Assembly: GCA_927911475.1 (NCBI GenBank)
Contig: CAKMPP010000120.1
Coordinates: forward strand, 1 to 16,352
DNA: 16,352 bases
Source: an uncultured Solobacterium sp.
GTDB taxonomy: Bacteria; Bacillota_I; Bacilli_A; Erysipelotrichales; Erysipelotrichaceae
Direction: 5' to 3'
Shown here: piece by piece, positions 1 through 7,478 of the stretch
Position numbering within the stretch: position 1 is the stretch's first letter
Layout of the letters: each line of letters begins with the position of its first letter
Notes under the pieces: generated by a model
The model's input: the letters and a program-made list of their open reading frames with translations, nothing else
Told to the model about the DNA's origin: nothing
Databases searched by the model: none
Translations under genes and position numbers: made by a program

Positions 1-159
1 ATAAAATAAAACTAAGCCACAAGCAACTTCTTAAACTATGGTGTCGGTACCAATATAAAATACATAGAAGTATTACATAAAATTTGTATGATCCTTTCAT
101 AGATAGACATAGTAAATACATCAACAAACAAGTAATGGATTATTTATGATTCCTTTCAT
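1..159 (-). CDS. comEC: ComEC-like DNA uptake channel, N-terminal fragment, apparently frameshifted and cut by window edge
   Basis: Immediately after comEA on the same strand an ATG (159-157) overlaps the comEA stop as ATGA. It opens a frame reading MKGIINNPLLVC, then stops at 123-121. From 121 a second frame stays open to the window edge for 40 codons (begins MYLLCLSM) and is rich in Leu, Ile, Tyr and Trp, like membrane helices. Adding one T to the TTT run at 126-128 (minus strand) joins the two as NPLLVLLMYLLCLSM, a convincing first membrane segment. ComEC, the inner-membrane channel that takes up single-stranded DNA during transformation, normally follows comEA, and its N-terminus is hydrophobic. 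Identity therefore rests on position and hydrophobicity, not on a conserved motif, because the competence domain lies outside the window. Confidence 0.45.
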
Positions 160-632
160 AAGCAAATCTTATCTTTAATGAAATCAAACTTTGCTTGGCC
201 AATACCTTTTACCTTCATTAATTCCTCTAAGGAATGGAATAGTCCATATTGATTACGATAATCGATTATTGCTTGGGCAGTCTTTTTACCAATTTGAGGG
301 ATTTGGAGTAAAGCATTTAAATCAGCTGTATTAATCGATATGAGATTGATTTGTGTCTCACTTGTCTTTGCGGGTATCGTTAAAACATCTTTATCATGTA
401 GTACAGTCGCAAGATTCAAACTTGAAATATCAGCGTTATTAGTTAAACCTACAACAGTGATAAGTTCCTCTAGCGTTGCGTATGGTTTTAATGAAATTAC
501 GCCTTGTTGTAATACAGCTCCATGTACAGTTACATGAATCGTAGTCTTTGAATATTGATCAATATCAATGACTTGAAATTGACCCGAAAATAGAATTGAT
601 AGAGATAAAAAAACAGCAAGTATTAGTCTCAT
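156..632 (-). CDS. comEA: ComEA, DNA-binding competence protein
   Basis: A 158-residue protein with an N-terminal hydrophobic segment (residues 2-17, MRLILAVFLSLSILF) that would anchor or export it. An SLBB-like region follows (about 29-88, including VTVHGAVLQQGV), then a C-terminal helix-hairpin-helix pair (about 97-158; INTADLNALLQIPQIGKKTA and a second hairpin VKGIGQAKF). This is the ComEA architecture: a membrane-attached receptor that binds double-stranded DNA outside the cell and hands it to ComEC. GGAGG lies four bases before the ATG (GGAGGTCATATG). It is the last complete gene of the leftward group, 42 bp after greA, and no clear terminator separates the two. The stop overlaps the probable comEC start. 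Confidence 0.9.
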   Translation of the reverse strand: MRLILAVFLSLSILFSGQFQVIDIDQYSKTTIHVTVHGAVLQQGVISLKPYATLEELITVVGLTNNADISSLNLATVLHDKDVLTIPAKTSETQINLISINTADLNALLQIPQIGKKTAQAIIDYRNQYGLFHSLEELMKVKGIGQAKFDFIKDKICL

Positions 633-674
633 ATGACCTCCACTTACTGTATTTGTAATACTGTTTCTAATTCC

Positions 675-1151
675 TTACTTAATCTTTATGATTTCAACAG
701 AATAAGGATTTGCAACACGCACTTCACAAACATCGCCAACCTTATGGTCTAAGATAGCTTGTGCTAAAGGTGTTTCATTAGACAGACGTCCATTTAAAGG
801 ATCAGATTCTGTTGAACCAACGATATCATAAGTAACTTCTTCCTTCGTATCGTTGAATAATAATGTAACGCTAGAACCGATATGAACAGCTGACTTCTTA
901 CCAGCTTTCTTCGTATCAATAAGTTCATAGTTACGTAGCATGTATTCTAAAGTTGCAATACGTGCTTCTACCTTTGCCTGCTCATCACGGGCTGCATCAT
1001 AGTCAGCATTTTCTGAAAGGTCACCCTGTGCACGTGCTTCTGCTAACTCTTGCTTAACTTCTTCACGAACAACATGGACAAGATGGTAGTATTCATCCTG
1101 TAACTTTTTTAGACCTTCTTCAGTAAGATATGTTTTATTTTCTTCAGCCAT
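675..1151 (-). CDS. greA: Transcription elongation factor GreA
   Basis: 158 residues, the normal GreA length. Residues 1-75 form the N-terminal antiparallel coiled coil, with the conserved tip GDLSENADYDAARDEQ (about 43-58). D44 and E47 correspond to the acidic tip residues that place magnesium in the RNA polymerase active site. Residues 80-158 are the C-terminal FKBP-like domain (DPLNGRLSNETPLAQAIL, then GDVCEV). GreA rescues backtracked RNA polymerase by stimulating cleavage of the transcript's 3' end. The start is supported by AAGGAG seven bases upstream. It follows udk by 23 bp; udk-greA adjacency is also seen in Bacillus, supporting a shared transcript. Confidence 0.97.
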   Translation of the reverse strand: MAEENKTYLTEEGLKKLQDEYYHLVHVVREEVKQELAEARAQGDLSENADYDAARDEQAKVEARIATLEYMLRNYELIDTKKAGKKSAVHIGSSVTLLFNDTKEEVTYDIVGSTESDPLNGRLSNETPLAQAILDHKVGDVCEVRVANPYSVEIIKIK

Positions 1152-1175
1152 TTTATTACTCCTTACGCTTGGTTA

Positions 1176-1809
1176 TTATAGCATTGTGTGCTTAATGATG
1201 CTACTGATTTTTGTTGTGAGTAAATCAATCGCAACTGTATTCTTTCCACCTTCAGGGATGATTACATCCGCATATTTCTTAGATGGTTCCACAAACGCTT
1301 CATGCATTTGTTTTACAGTTCCTACGTATTGATTAACCACAGACTCCAAAGTTCTTCCACGTTCTTTTACATCACGTACTAAACGACGAATAAAACGAAT
1401 ATCTGCATCTGTCTCAACAAAGATTTTAATATCAAGTAAATTGCGAATCTTTTCTTCTTCTAAAACAAATAAACCTTCTAAAATCAATACGTCACAAGGA
1501 TAACAATCTTCTGTTTCACTACTACGTGTATGATTTACAAAGTCATAGATTGGCTTACGGATAACTTTATTCGCAATTAAAATCCTGAATGTTGTCAATC
1601 AATAAGTCGTTATCAAACGCAAATGGATGATCATAATTTGTTTTAATACGTTCTTCCATTGGTTTATGTGCTTGATCTTTATAATAGTCATCTTGACGGA
1701 TAATCAGTACAGACTTTTTATCCGCAAACGTCTTCTTAATCGTTTCAGAGATAGATGTTTTTCCAGATGCACTACCACCGGCAATGCCAATAATAATTGG
1801 TTTACTCAT
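1176..1809 (-). CDS. udk: Uridine kinase, frame broken by one extra base
   Basis: Phosphorylates uridine and cytidine to UMP and CMP in pyrimidine salvage. The N-terminal part (1809-1567) has the P-loop GGSASGKT (residues 11-18), the RQDDYYKD substrate segment and YDHPFAFD. The C-terminal part (in another frame, to 1176) has KPIYDFVNHTRS, ILEGLFVL and the lid region RRLVRDVKERGR. The frame is lost in the TTTT run at 1579-1582. Removing one T changes IQDFNCE-stop into IQDLIANKVIRKPIYDF, matching the family without a gap and giving 210 residues, the usual length. The ATG overlaps the Nudix stop by 8 bp (ATGAGTAA), with AGAGG nine bases upstream. Probably an intact gene carrying a sequence error. 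Confidence 0.93.
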
Positions 1810-2275
1810 TCGAATTAGCCTCTTTCACTTCTGTTTTTACTAATACCTCATTTTCGTCGTAATATAAACTGATTGAAAATGGGATTTCATTACGAAACAT
1901 TTTCTCTAAGAAGATACGATCACCTTCCCAAAGTTCCAAATCTAGAATTTTATTTTGAGCAATATATGCAAGTGTACCTTCGTTACATTCTTGAAGTGTA
2001 CCTATATAATCATTTGTTTGATATACATAGATTTCTTCATCTTCATGGTGATTGTAATGAAAATGGATAACACCACAATATTGTGCAGATTGTACTTGAT
2101 AGCCCGTCTCTTCAAATACTTCTCGCACCATGCATTCATATGGTGTTTCTTTTTCCTTGAGCTTACCACCTACACCAATCCATTTTCCGTGATTTAGATC
2201 ATGTTGTTTCTTATTTCGTAACAACATTAACCATTTATCATCACGAATTAGATAACAAACAGTACTTTTAATCAT
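1802..2275 (-). CDS. Nudix hydrolase, 8-oxo-dGTP diphosphatase-like
   Basis: 157 residues with a complete Nudix box at 37-59: G37, E43, then REVFEETGY with R51, E52, E55, E56 and G58. E52, E55 and E56 are the expected metal ligands. The flanking GKWIGVGGKL resembles MutT/MTH1-type enzymes that hydrolyse oxidised purine nucleoside triphosphates, so a nucleotide-pool cleaning role is likely, but the substrate cannot be fixed from sequence. The start codon overlaps the mltG stop by 8 bp (ATGATTAA) with no strong Shine-Dalgarno, suggesting translational coupling to mltG. Its own stop overlaps the udk start in the same way. In Bacillus other genes (a tRNA methyltransferase and peptidases) occupy this slot between mltG and udk. 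Confidence 0.88.
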   Translation of the reverse strand: MIKSTVCYLIRDDKWLMLLRNKKQHDLNHGKWIGVGGKLKEKETPYECMVREVFEETGYQVQSAQYCGVIHFHYNHHEDEEIYVYQTNDYIGTLQECNEGTLAYIAQNKILDLELWEGDRIFLEKMFRNEIPFSISLYYDENEVLVKTEVKEANSNE

Positions 2276-3344
2276 TTAAGTTAACGTGATCTTTCACATT
2301 TTGATTGTGTTCACTAAGTGTCTTAGCAAAGAATACTTCGCCCGTCTTTGTGTCAGCCACAAAGTATAGGTATTCTGTTTCAATTGGATTTAAGACAGCT
2401 TTAAATACCTTTTCGCCAGGGTTTTCAATAGGTCCTGGAGGTAGTCCTTTATGAAGATATGTGTTATATGGTGAATCAAACTCAGCATTGACTTCACAAG
2501 CTTGCCACTTATCTGTTTGACGGTCAAAATCGATTGCATAGCATACTGTTACACTAGACTGCAACAACATACCTTGGTTTAAACGATTGTAGAATACACC
2601 TGCAATTGTACGCAGTGTCGTTTCATCGCCACCACCTTCATACTGTACGATACTTGCTAATGTATATAATTGATGAATAGAAAGCTTACTCTTAGCAATT
2701 GCATCTTTATTTGCTTCAAATACAACCTTTGTTTGGTCTAACATCTTTAGCGTTACATCTTTTGCGGTTGTTTCTTTATAGAATTCATAAGTATTTGGAG
2801 CGATATATCCTTCGAGATAAATACGTACATTCTCTTGAAACATCTCATCTGTTATAAATGGATATATAGATTTTAATGAAGTAATCCACTCTTTATCATT
2901 CCATAGTTTCAGTAATTCATCTTCTGTTACATTGGTTACTGCCGCAATCTTTTTAGCGATGTGTTTTGCCCAATCCCCTTCTGTAACGGTTACAGAAACA
3001 GTATCACTTGCTGCTGCTGTGACACTATTTAATTTCTCTAAAATCGCGTGTAAATCCATATTACGATTTAATGTGAATGTCCCAGATTTGAAATTATTTA
3101 GCTCGTAGAGTCTAATATATAACTTTGCAACGTTAACATCCTTAATGAGATTTTCATTTTTTAAATGTTGTAAGATATCTGCCGATGTATCACCACTATT
3201 TACTTTAAACTCTACTTCTTCAGAAGTTTCTGATACAGCCTTAATAGATTGTGAATAATAAATATATGAACTTACAAAACCAACCGCCAAGATCAAAATT
3301 AGTAATAATGGAATTAAACTTCTTTTCTTTCTTCTTTTAGCCAT
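2268..3344 (-). CDS. mltG: Endolytic murein transglycosylase MltG (YceG-like)
   Basis: 358 residues. Basic residues (MAKRRKKRS) precede one membrane helix (about 10-30), placing the rest outside. Residues 45-105 resemble a LysM-like subdomain (FKVNSGDTSADILQHL). The catalytic YceG domain follows, with LASIVQYEGG (229-238, E236 the likely catalytic glutamate), AGVFYNRL, LQSSVTVCYA, YNTYLHKGLPPGPI (293-306), NPG and YLYFVAD. MltG cleaves nascent glycan strands and is thought to set their length during peptidoglycan synthesis. It begins 2 bp after the DUF1292 gene and overlaps the Nudix gene by 8 bp. The order ireB-ruvX-DUF1292-mltG is widespread in Bacillota. Confidence 0.95.
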   Translation of the reverse strand: MAKRRKKRSLIPLLLILILAVGFVSSYIYYSQSIKAVSETSEEVEFKVNSGDTSADILQHLKNENLIKDVNVAKLYIRLYELNNFKSGTFTLNRNMDLHAILEKLNSVTAAASDTVSVTVTEGDWAKHIAKKIAAVTNVTEDELLKLWNDKEWITSLKSIYPFITDEMFQENVRIYLEGYIAPNTYEFYKETTAKDVTLKMLDQTKVVFEANKDAIAKSKLSIHQLYTLASIVQYEGGGDETTLRTIAGVFYNRLNQGMLLQSSVTVCYAIDFDRQTDKWQACEVNAEFDSPYNTYLHKGLPPGPIENPGEKVFKAVLNPIETEYLYFVADTKTGEVFFAKTLSEHNQNVKDHVNLND

Positions 3345-3346
3345 GC

Positions 3347-3601
3347 CTATTCACCATCATCTTCACTGATAAATGCACCTAAAACTTCTTGGCACATTTC
3401 CCATTCTTCTTCATCAACAACTTCATCCATAGAGCCATCTTCATTGTAACTATATGCATAAACATTGCCTTCTTCATCCGTAGGATCTGTGAATAATACA
3501 TATTTCTTTGTCTTATCGTTGTTTTCAAACGTCAAAAGAATTTCAACTTCACGTTCATTGCCTGCATCATCAGTAATCATCATTGTGTTGTTTTCAATCA
3601 T
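3347..3601 (-). CDS. DUF1292 family protein (YrzB-like)
   Basis: 84 residues, very acidic (many Asp and Glu, for example DEVVDEEEWE near 60-69), small and soluble with no signal or membrane segment. The pattern ITDDAGNEREVEILLTFEN, then KYVLFTDPTDEEGNVYAYSY is the DUF1292 signature. No molecular function is established for the family. Its fixed position between ruvX and mltG in many Bacillota supports the assignment and suggests co-expression. AAGGAG lies about ten bases before the ATG. A terminator-like hairpin sits between ruvX and this gene, so its level may be set below that of ruvX. Confidence 0.9.
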   Translation of the reverse strand: MIENNTMMITDDAGNEREVEILLTFENNDKTKKYVLFTDPTDEEGNVYAYSYNEDGSMDEVVDEEEWEMCQEVLGAFISEDDGE

Positions 3602-3617
3602 ACTATCATCTCTCCTT

Positions 3618-3639
3618 AAAAAAGGCGTTTTGCCGCCTT
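3618..3639 (-). terminator. Terminator-like hairpin between ruvX and the DUF1292 gene
   Basis: Read on the minus strand, AAGGCG, loop GCAAAA and CGCCTT form a 6-bp stem (3622-3639) followed by a run of six T, two of them in the stem. The ruvX stop codon lies in the 5' arm. The stem is short, so partial termination or transcript processing within the operon is more likely than a full stop. The DUF1292 Shine-Dalgarno follows directly. Confidence 0.5.
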
Positions 3640-4057
3640 ATTTTACATTGCGATCTAGCCAAGTCTGCAGTATTTGCACCGCAGCCAACTGATCAATCTT
3701 CTTTTTACGTTTCTTTCTTGATACGTCTGCTTCTAACAAGATACTTTCAGCAACTGCTGTTGTAAATCGTTCATCTTGCATCTTAACCGGAATACCTGAT
3801 TCTTGTTCTAGAACTTCACCAAACTCTAAACATATCTGTGCACGTGGACCAACATCATCATTCAATAATAATGGTAACCCTAACACGATAATATCTGGCT
3901 TTTCGCGATCGACAATATCTAACACTTTATCTAGAGCCATATTGTAATCATCTGGCTTAAAACGAATCGTTTCAATTGTTCTTGCAATTAATCCGGTATC
4001 ACTAAAACTAACACCACAAGTTACGCTACCAAGATCTAAACCTAGATAGCGTGTCAT
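3638..4057 (-). CDS. ruvX: RuvX/YqgF, RNase H-fold resolvase-like nuclease (16S rRNA maturation)
   Basis: 139 residues, typical for the family. The RNase H-like fold starts with LGLDLGSVTCGVSFSD (D8 a likely metal ligand), continues with IIVLGLPLLLN (56-66), MQDERFTT (93-100, E96) and ends with KKKIDQLAAVQIL (D122). These acidic positions correspond to the catalytic set. Known roles in the family are processing of the 16S rRNA 5' end and Holliday-junction-type nuclease activity; which dominates here cannot be told from sequence. Its ATG follows the ireB stop without a gap (TAAATG), implying coupled translation. The highly basic stretch KKRKKKI (about 115-121) may bind nucleic acid. Confidence 0.94.
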   Translation of the reverse strand: MTRYLGLDLGSVTCGVSFSDTGLIARTIETIRFKPDDYNMALDKVLDIVDREKPDIIVLGLPLLLNDDVGPRAQICLEFGEVLEQESGIPVKMQDERFTTAVAESILLEADVSRKKRKKKIDQLAAVQILQTWLDRNVK

Positions 4058-4324
4058 TTAATGATGTGCCTCTAAATAGAAACGAACTAATTCTTCAATA
4101 ATTTCATGACGTTCCACGGATTGGATTAAACTTCTTGAATTGTTATGTGAAGAAATATATGCAGGATCATCAGAGATTAAATAACCTGCTAACTGATTGA
4201 TAGCGTTATAACCTCTCTCACTTAATGAAGCTTCTACCTGTTTTAAAACTTCGTGGATTGTTTCACGACGAATCTCTTCAGAATTAAAGCTCATCGTTTC
4301 AGTCAAATTATTTTGTTTCATCAT
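4058..4324 (-). CDS. ireB: IreB family regulatory protein (UPF0297/DUF965)
   Basis: 88 residues from the preferred start at 4324, which has GGAGG eight bases upstream. An in-frame ATG at 4339 overlaps that GGAGG and is unlikely to be used. Family hallmarks are ETMSFNSEE near the N-terminus, GYNAINQLAGYLISDDPAYI and the C-terminal IIEELVRFYLEAHH. In Enterococcus faecalis IreB is phosphorylated on N-terminal threonines by the PASTA kinase IreK and affects cephalosporin resistance. Two threonines are present here in the matching LTETMSF segment, so similar control is plausible but inferred. It is separated from alaS by a strong terminator, so it probably has its own promoter and heads the downstream operon. 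Confidence 0.93.
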   Translation of the reverse strand: MMKQNNLTETMSFNSEEIRRETIHEVLKQVEASLSERGYNAINQLAGYLISDDPAYISSHNNSRSLIQSVERHEIIEELVRFYLEAHH

Positions 4325-4372
4325 TTTGACTACCTCCATCTCTGTAGTTATTTTATGTCAAATTTTACAAAA

Positions 4373-4378
4373 AGTATA
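4373..4378 (-). promoter_or_regulatory. Possible -10 box for the ireB operon
   Basis: TATACT on the minus strand, about 49 bp before the ireB start and downstream of the alaS terminator, is the best -10 candidate in the gap. No convincing -35 is seen at the right spacing, so this is weak. A promoter here is expected because of the terminator. Confidence 0.3.
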
Positions 4379-4420
4379 TACAACCGCATCATTTCATTGT
4401 GTTTGTAACATGAAAACCAT

Positions 4421-4449
4421 AAAAATAGGTATCAAAATGATACCTATTT
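4421..4449 (-). terminator. Intrinsic terminator of alaS
   Basis: On the minus strand a perfect 12-bp stem AAATAGGTATCA / TGATACCTATTT with a 3-base loop (4423-4449) is followed by a T run (4425-4421). It starts 10 bp after the alaS stop. This ends the T-box-controlled alaS transcript before ireB. Confidence 0.88.
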
Positions 4450-4459
4450 CAAAACATGA

Positions 4460-7100
4460 TTATTGAGCAAGAATTTGTCTTACTAATGCAAGTGCTTCTT
4501 GTACTTTAGAAGTATCCTTACCACCAGCTTGTGCCATGTCAGGTCTACCACCACCGTTACCACCTGTTAACTGAGCTGCAGCCTTTACAATATCTCCAGC
4601 CTTCTTACCCTTGGCAATCGCAGCCTTAGAGCTAGCGCATACAAATGTTACCTTACCCTCTGTTGTATTGGATACAAATACAAATCCATCCACAAGCTTA
4701 TTACGTACGTTTTCTGCATATGCCTTTAGACTATTTGTATCAAAGCCATCTAAGCTTAATAATACACAAGATAAACCATTGATTGTTTCAGCCTTCTGTA
4801 CTGCTGTATCTGCTGAAGATAATAGTGATGCTTGCTTATGTGCATCATTTTCTTTACGAAGTTGTGCATTTTCTTCTTGTAATGCGATTAACTTCTCTCT
4901 GAATCCTTGCCATGATTGCAGTTTCATTAACTTCGCACATTCAAGTAGATACTGTTCTTCACTCTTGAAGTCTTGGTATGCATCAAACTTTGTTTCAGAT
5001 GTAATACGTCGAATACCAGAACCAAATAGATTCCTCAGAAGTAATCTTGAATACGCATAAATCAGCTGTATTACTTGCGTGTGTACCACCACAGAATTCC
5101 TTAGAGAAATCACCCATGGAAACAACACGTACTGTATCACCATACTTTTCATCAAATAATGCAATCGCACCAGAGTTCTTCGCAGCCTCAACATCCATTA
5201 CTTCGGTTACAACAGGTTGTGCTAAAGCAATCTGTTCATTAACAAGACGTTCTACTTCATTAAGCTGCTCTTCCGTAGGCTTTTCAAAATGTGTAAAGTC
5301 AAATCTTCCATACTCTGGACAGTTATAAGAACCAGCCTGTGCAATATGATCTCCTAACACCTTCTTTAGTGCAACTTGTAATAAGTGTAATGAACTATGG
5401 TTTGCTCGTGTACGTTGACGCTTTTCATAGTCATATTCACCTTCTACTACATCGCCTTCTGAAAGTGTTCCTTCAACAATAGTAATGTGGTGTAATGGCT
5501 GTTTATGTGGGGCTTTTTGAACGTTGGTTACATTCGCTTTGAAATGGTCATTCCAAACAATACCAGTATCCGCACACTGACCACCACTTTCTGCATAGAA
5601 GCATGTTTCATCAAGAATGATATCACCCTCATCTGTTAATGACTCTACACGTATACCATCCTTAAATAATCCAATTACCTTTCCCTTCGAATGTGTATCT
5701 GTATAACCAGTAAACTTACTTTCTTGTGTGAAGTCCATTAAATCAGCTGATTGGCCATGCATGGATTGAATATTTCCACGTGCTTCTCTTGCACGTGTTT
5801 TCTGCGCTTGCATTTCTTTATCAAAACCTTCAGAGTCTACACGATAACCTTCTTCCTCGGCAATCTCTGTTGTAAGTTCCTTTGGATACCCATAAGTATC
5901 ATATAACTTAAACATTACTTCGCCAGGTAAGATCTTAGTATCTGCATGCTCTGCTAATGCGTCCTGTAAGAGTGCTTCACCATTTGCAAGTGTCTTGTGG
6001 AAGGATTCTTCTTCTTGCTTCACCAGTTTTTCAATTAAGGCAACTTTTTCCTGTACATATGGATAGTATGCAATCATGTTATCTGCAACTACCTTTACAA
6101 GCTTGTACATGAACGCACCATCAATACCTAACTTAATACCATAACGTACTGCACGACGTAATACACGTCGTAGTACATATCCACGACCTTCATTAGAGAA
6201 CATCGCGCCATCCGCAATCGCAAATGTTACGGTACGGATATGGTCAGCGATAACGCGATATGCCATCTTATATTCTTTTTCGCTATATGAATGCTTTGCA
6301 TACTGTTCAGTCGCATGAATAATTGGCAAGAATAAGTCTGTATCAAAGTTTGTTTCACCATCTTGAATCAAACATACAAGACGTTCTAAACCCATACCTG
6401 TATCAATATTCTTCTGTGGTAATTCTTTATACTCATGACGATCAACTTCACCAGGACGGCAATCGTACTGAGAGAATACGATATTCCATACTTCGATGTA
6501 ACGATCATTTTCTAAATCTTCAAAGAATAACTTTTCACCAATACCCTCTGGATCATACTTCTCTCCACGGTCATAATATAACTCTGTATCAGGTCCACCA
6601 GGTCCACGACCAATTTCCCAGAAGTTATCTGCTGTACGACGAATATGACTAGGAATCATACCTACCTTAACCCATTGGTTATATGCATCGTCATCGTCTG
6701 GATAAACAGTGACATATAAACGCTTAGGATCAAAACCAATCCACTCTGGAGATGTCAAGAACTCCCAAGCCCAACTAATCGCTTCTTTCTTGAAGTAATC
6801 ACCGATTGAAAAGTTACCTAGCATTTCGAAGAATGTATGGTGACGGGCTGTACGGCCTACATTTTCAATATCATTGGTACGAATTGATTTTTGGGCATTA
6901 CAGATACGATTTGATGCTGGCTTTTCTGAACCATCAAAGTACTTCTTTAACGCTGAAACACCAGCATTAATCCATAACAGTGTTGGATCATTATGTGGAA
7001 TAAGACTTGCGCCAGGTTCTATCATACAACCCTTAGACGCAAAGAAATCCAAGAACTTTTGTCTGACCTCATTTCCACTAAGTCTATATTGTTTTTCCAT
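4460..7100 (-). CDS. alaS: Alanine-tRNA ligase, frame broken by one extra base
   Basis: Charges tRNA-Ala and edits mischarged Ser/Gly. The N-terminal catalytic domain has HHTFFEMLGNFS (87-98) and GRGPGGPDTE. The editing domain has the zinc-type ligands H568-x3-H572 and C670GGTH674. The C-terminal C-Ala domain has GGNGGGRPDMAQAGG. The frame is lost at the TTT run 5024-5026 (about residue 691). The first frame goes off into SIWFWYSTYYI-stop, while deleting one T restores SEESIGSGIRRITSET, the normal editing-domain sequence. The corrected protein is 879 residues, the usual length. AGGAGG lies six bases before the ATG. The gene is preceded by a T-box leader and followed by its own terminator. An essential gene, so the break is most likely a sequence error. 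Confidence 0.95.
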
Positions 7101-7120
7101 TGTTTACCTCCTGAACAAAT

Positions 7121-7148
7121 AAAAAACGTTCCTACATCCAGGAACGTT
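7121..7148 (-). terminator. T-box regulated terminator of the alaS leader
   Basis: A 9-bp stem AACGTTCCT / AGGAACGTT (7125-7133 with 7140-7148) has a 6-base loop and is followed on the minus strand by six T (7126-7121). It lies between the T-box core and the alaS Shine-Dalgarno, and is mutually exclusive with the antiterminator. Confidence 0.9.
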
Positions 7149-7319
7149 AACACGCGGTACCATCCTGATTCGCACGAAATGTGCGCACCTCAATTACTCT
7201 GTAACGTAGAGATACGTTGCTGATTAAGCACTCTGCTAAAGGAAGCTTCAATATCACTTATGGAAGATTTTCACCAAACATCTTCTCTCTACAACACAGT
7301 TTATATCTACTAACCCTTT
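7121..7319 (-). promoter_or_regulatory. T-box riboswitch (tRNA-Ala) controlling alaS
   Basis: The minus strand carries the T-box core TGGTACCGCG (7163-7154). The Stem I base is likely AAAGG (7319-7315) paired with CCTTT. GTAGA and an apical TTTGGTGAAAATC-type element are present. In the specifier region GAAGCTTCC the triplet GCU (7247-7245) is an alanine codon, matching the downstream gene. CAGGA before the T-box can pair with TCCTG from the terminator to form the antiterminator. Uncharged tRNA-Ala would stabilise that form and allow alaS transcription. Confidence 0.93.
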
Positions 7320-7337
7320 GTCATTGATTTCTATGAA

Positions 7338-7343
7338 ATTTTA
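7338..7343 (-). promoter_or_regulatory. Possible -10 box for the alaS leader
   Basis: TAAAAT on the minus strand lies about 20 bp before the base of Stem I, the expected place for the -10. The -35 region is AT-rich and poorly conserved, so the call is positional. Confidence 0.35.
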
Positions 7344-7478
7344 ACATTAAAACACTTTAAAATAAAGCGATTTTAATCGATATCATCAAAATCATTGCTT
7401 TCACATGAAACAGTATGTAAATCTAATCAATGACGATAGAAAGATGATATGGTACTCTTATTACGAGGTACAATACAT

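Noticed and set aside
340..537. Plus-strand open frame inside comEA
   Set aside because: Shadow of comEA with no Shine-Dalgarno and no recognisable domain. The same holds for the other plus-strand frames inside greA-alaS.
633..674. Hairpin between greA and comEA (CAGTATT / AATACAG)
   Set aside because: The stem is weak and AT-rich, with no T run after it; not a supported terminator.
4356..4361. TTGACA on the minus strand before ireB
   Set aside because: A perfect -35 by sequence, but no -10 lies 16-18 bp downstream, where the Shine-Dalgarno and start codon are instead.
7368..7379. Palindrome CGATT-TT-AATCG in the alaS/DUF2974 gap
   Set aside because: Short, AT-rich and unsupported by a second copy; expected by chance in such sequence.
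7395..7425. Promoter for the DUF2974 gene (TTGCTT with TAAATC at 17 bp)
   Set aside because: The -10 matches poorly; a promoter must exist in this gap but I cannot place it.
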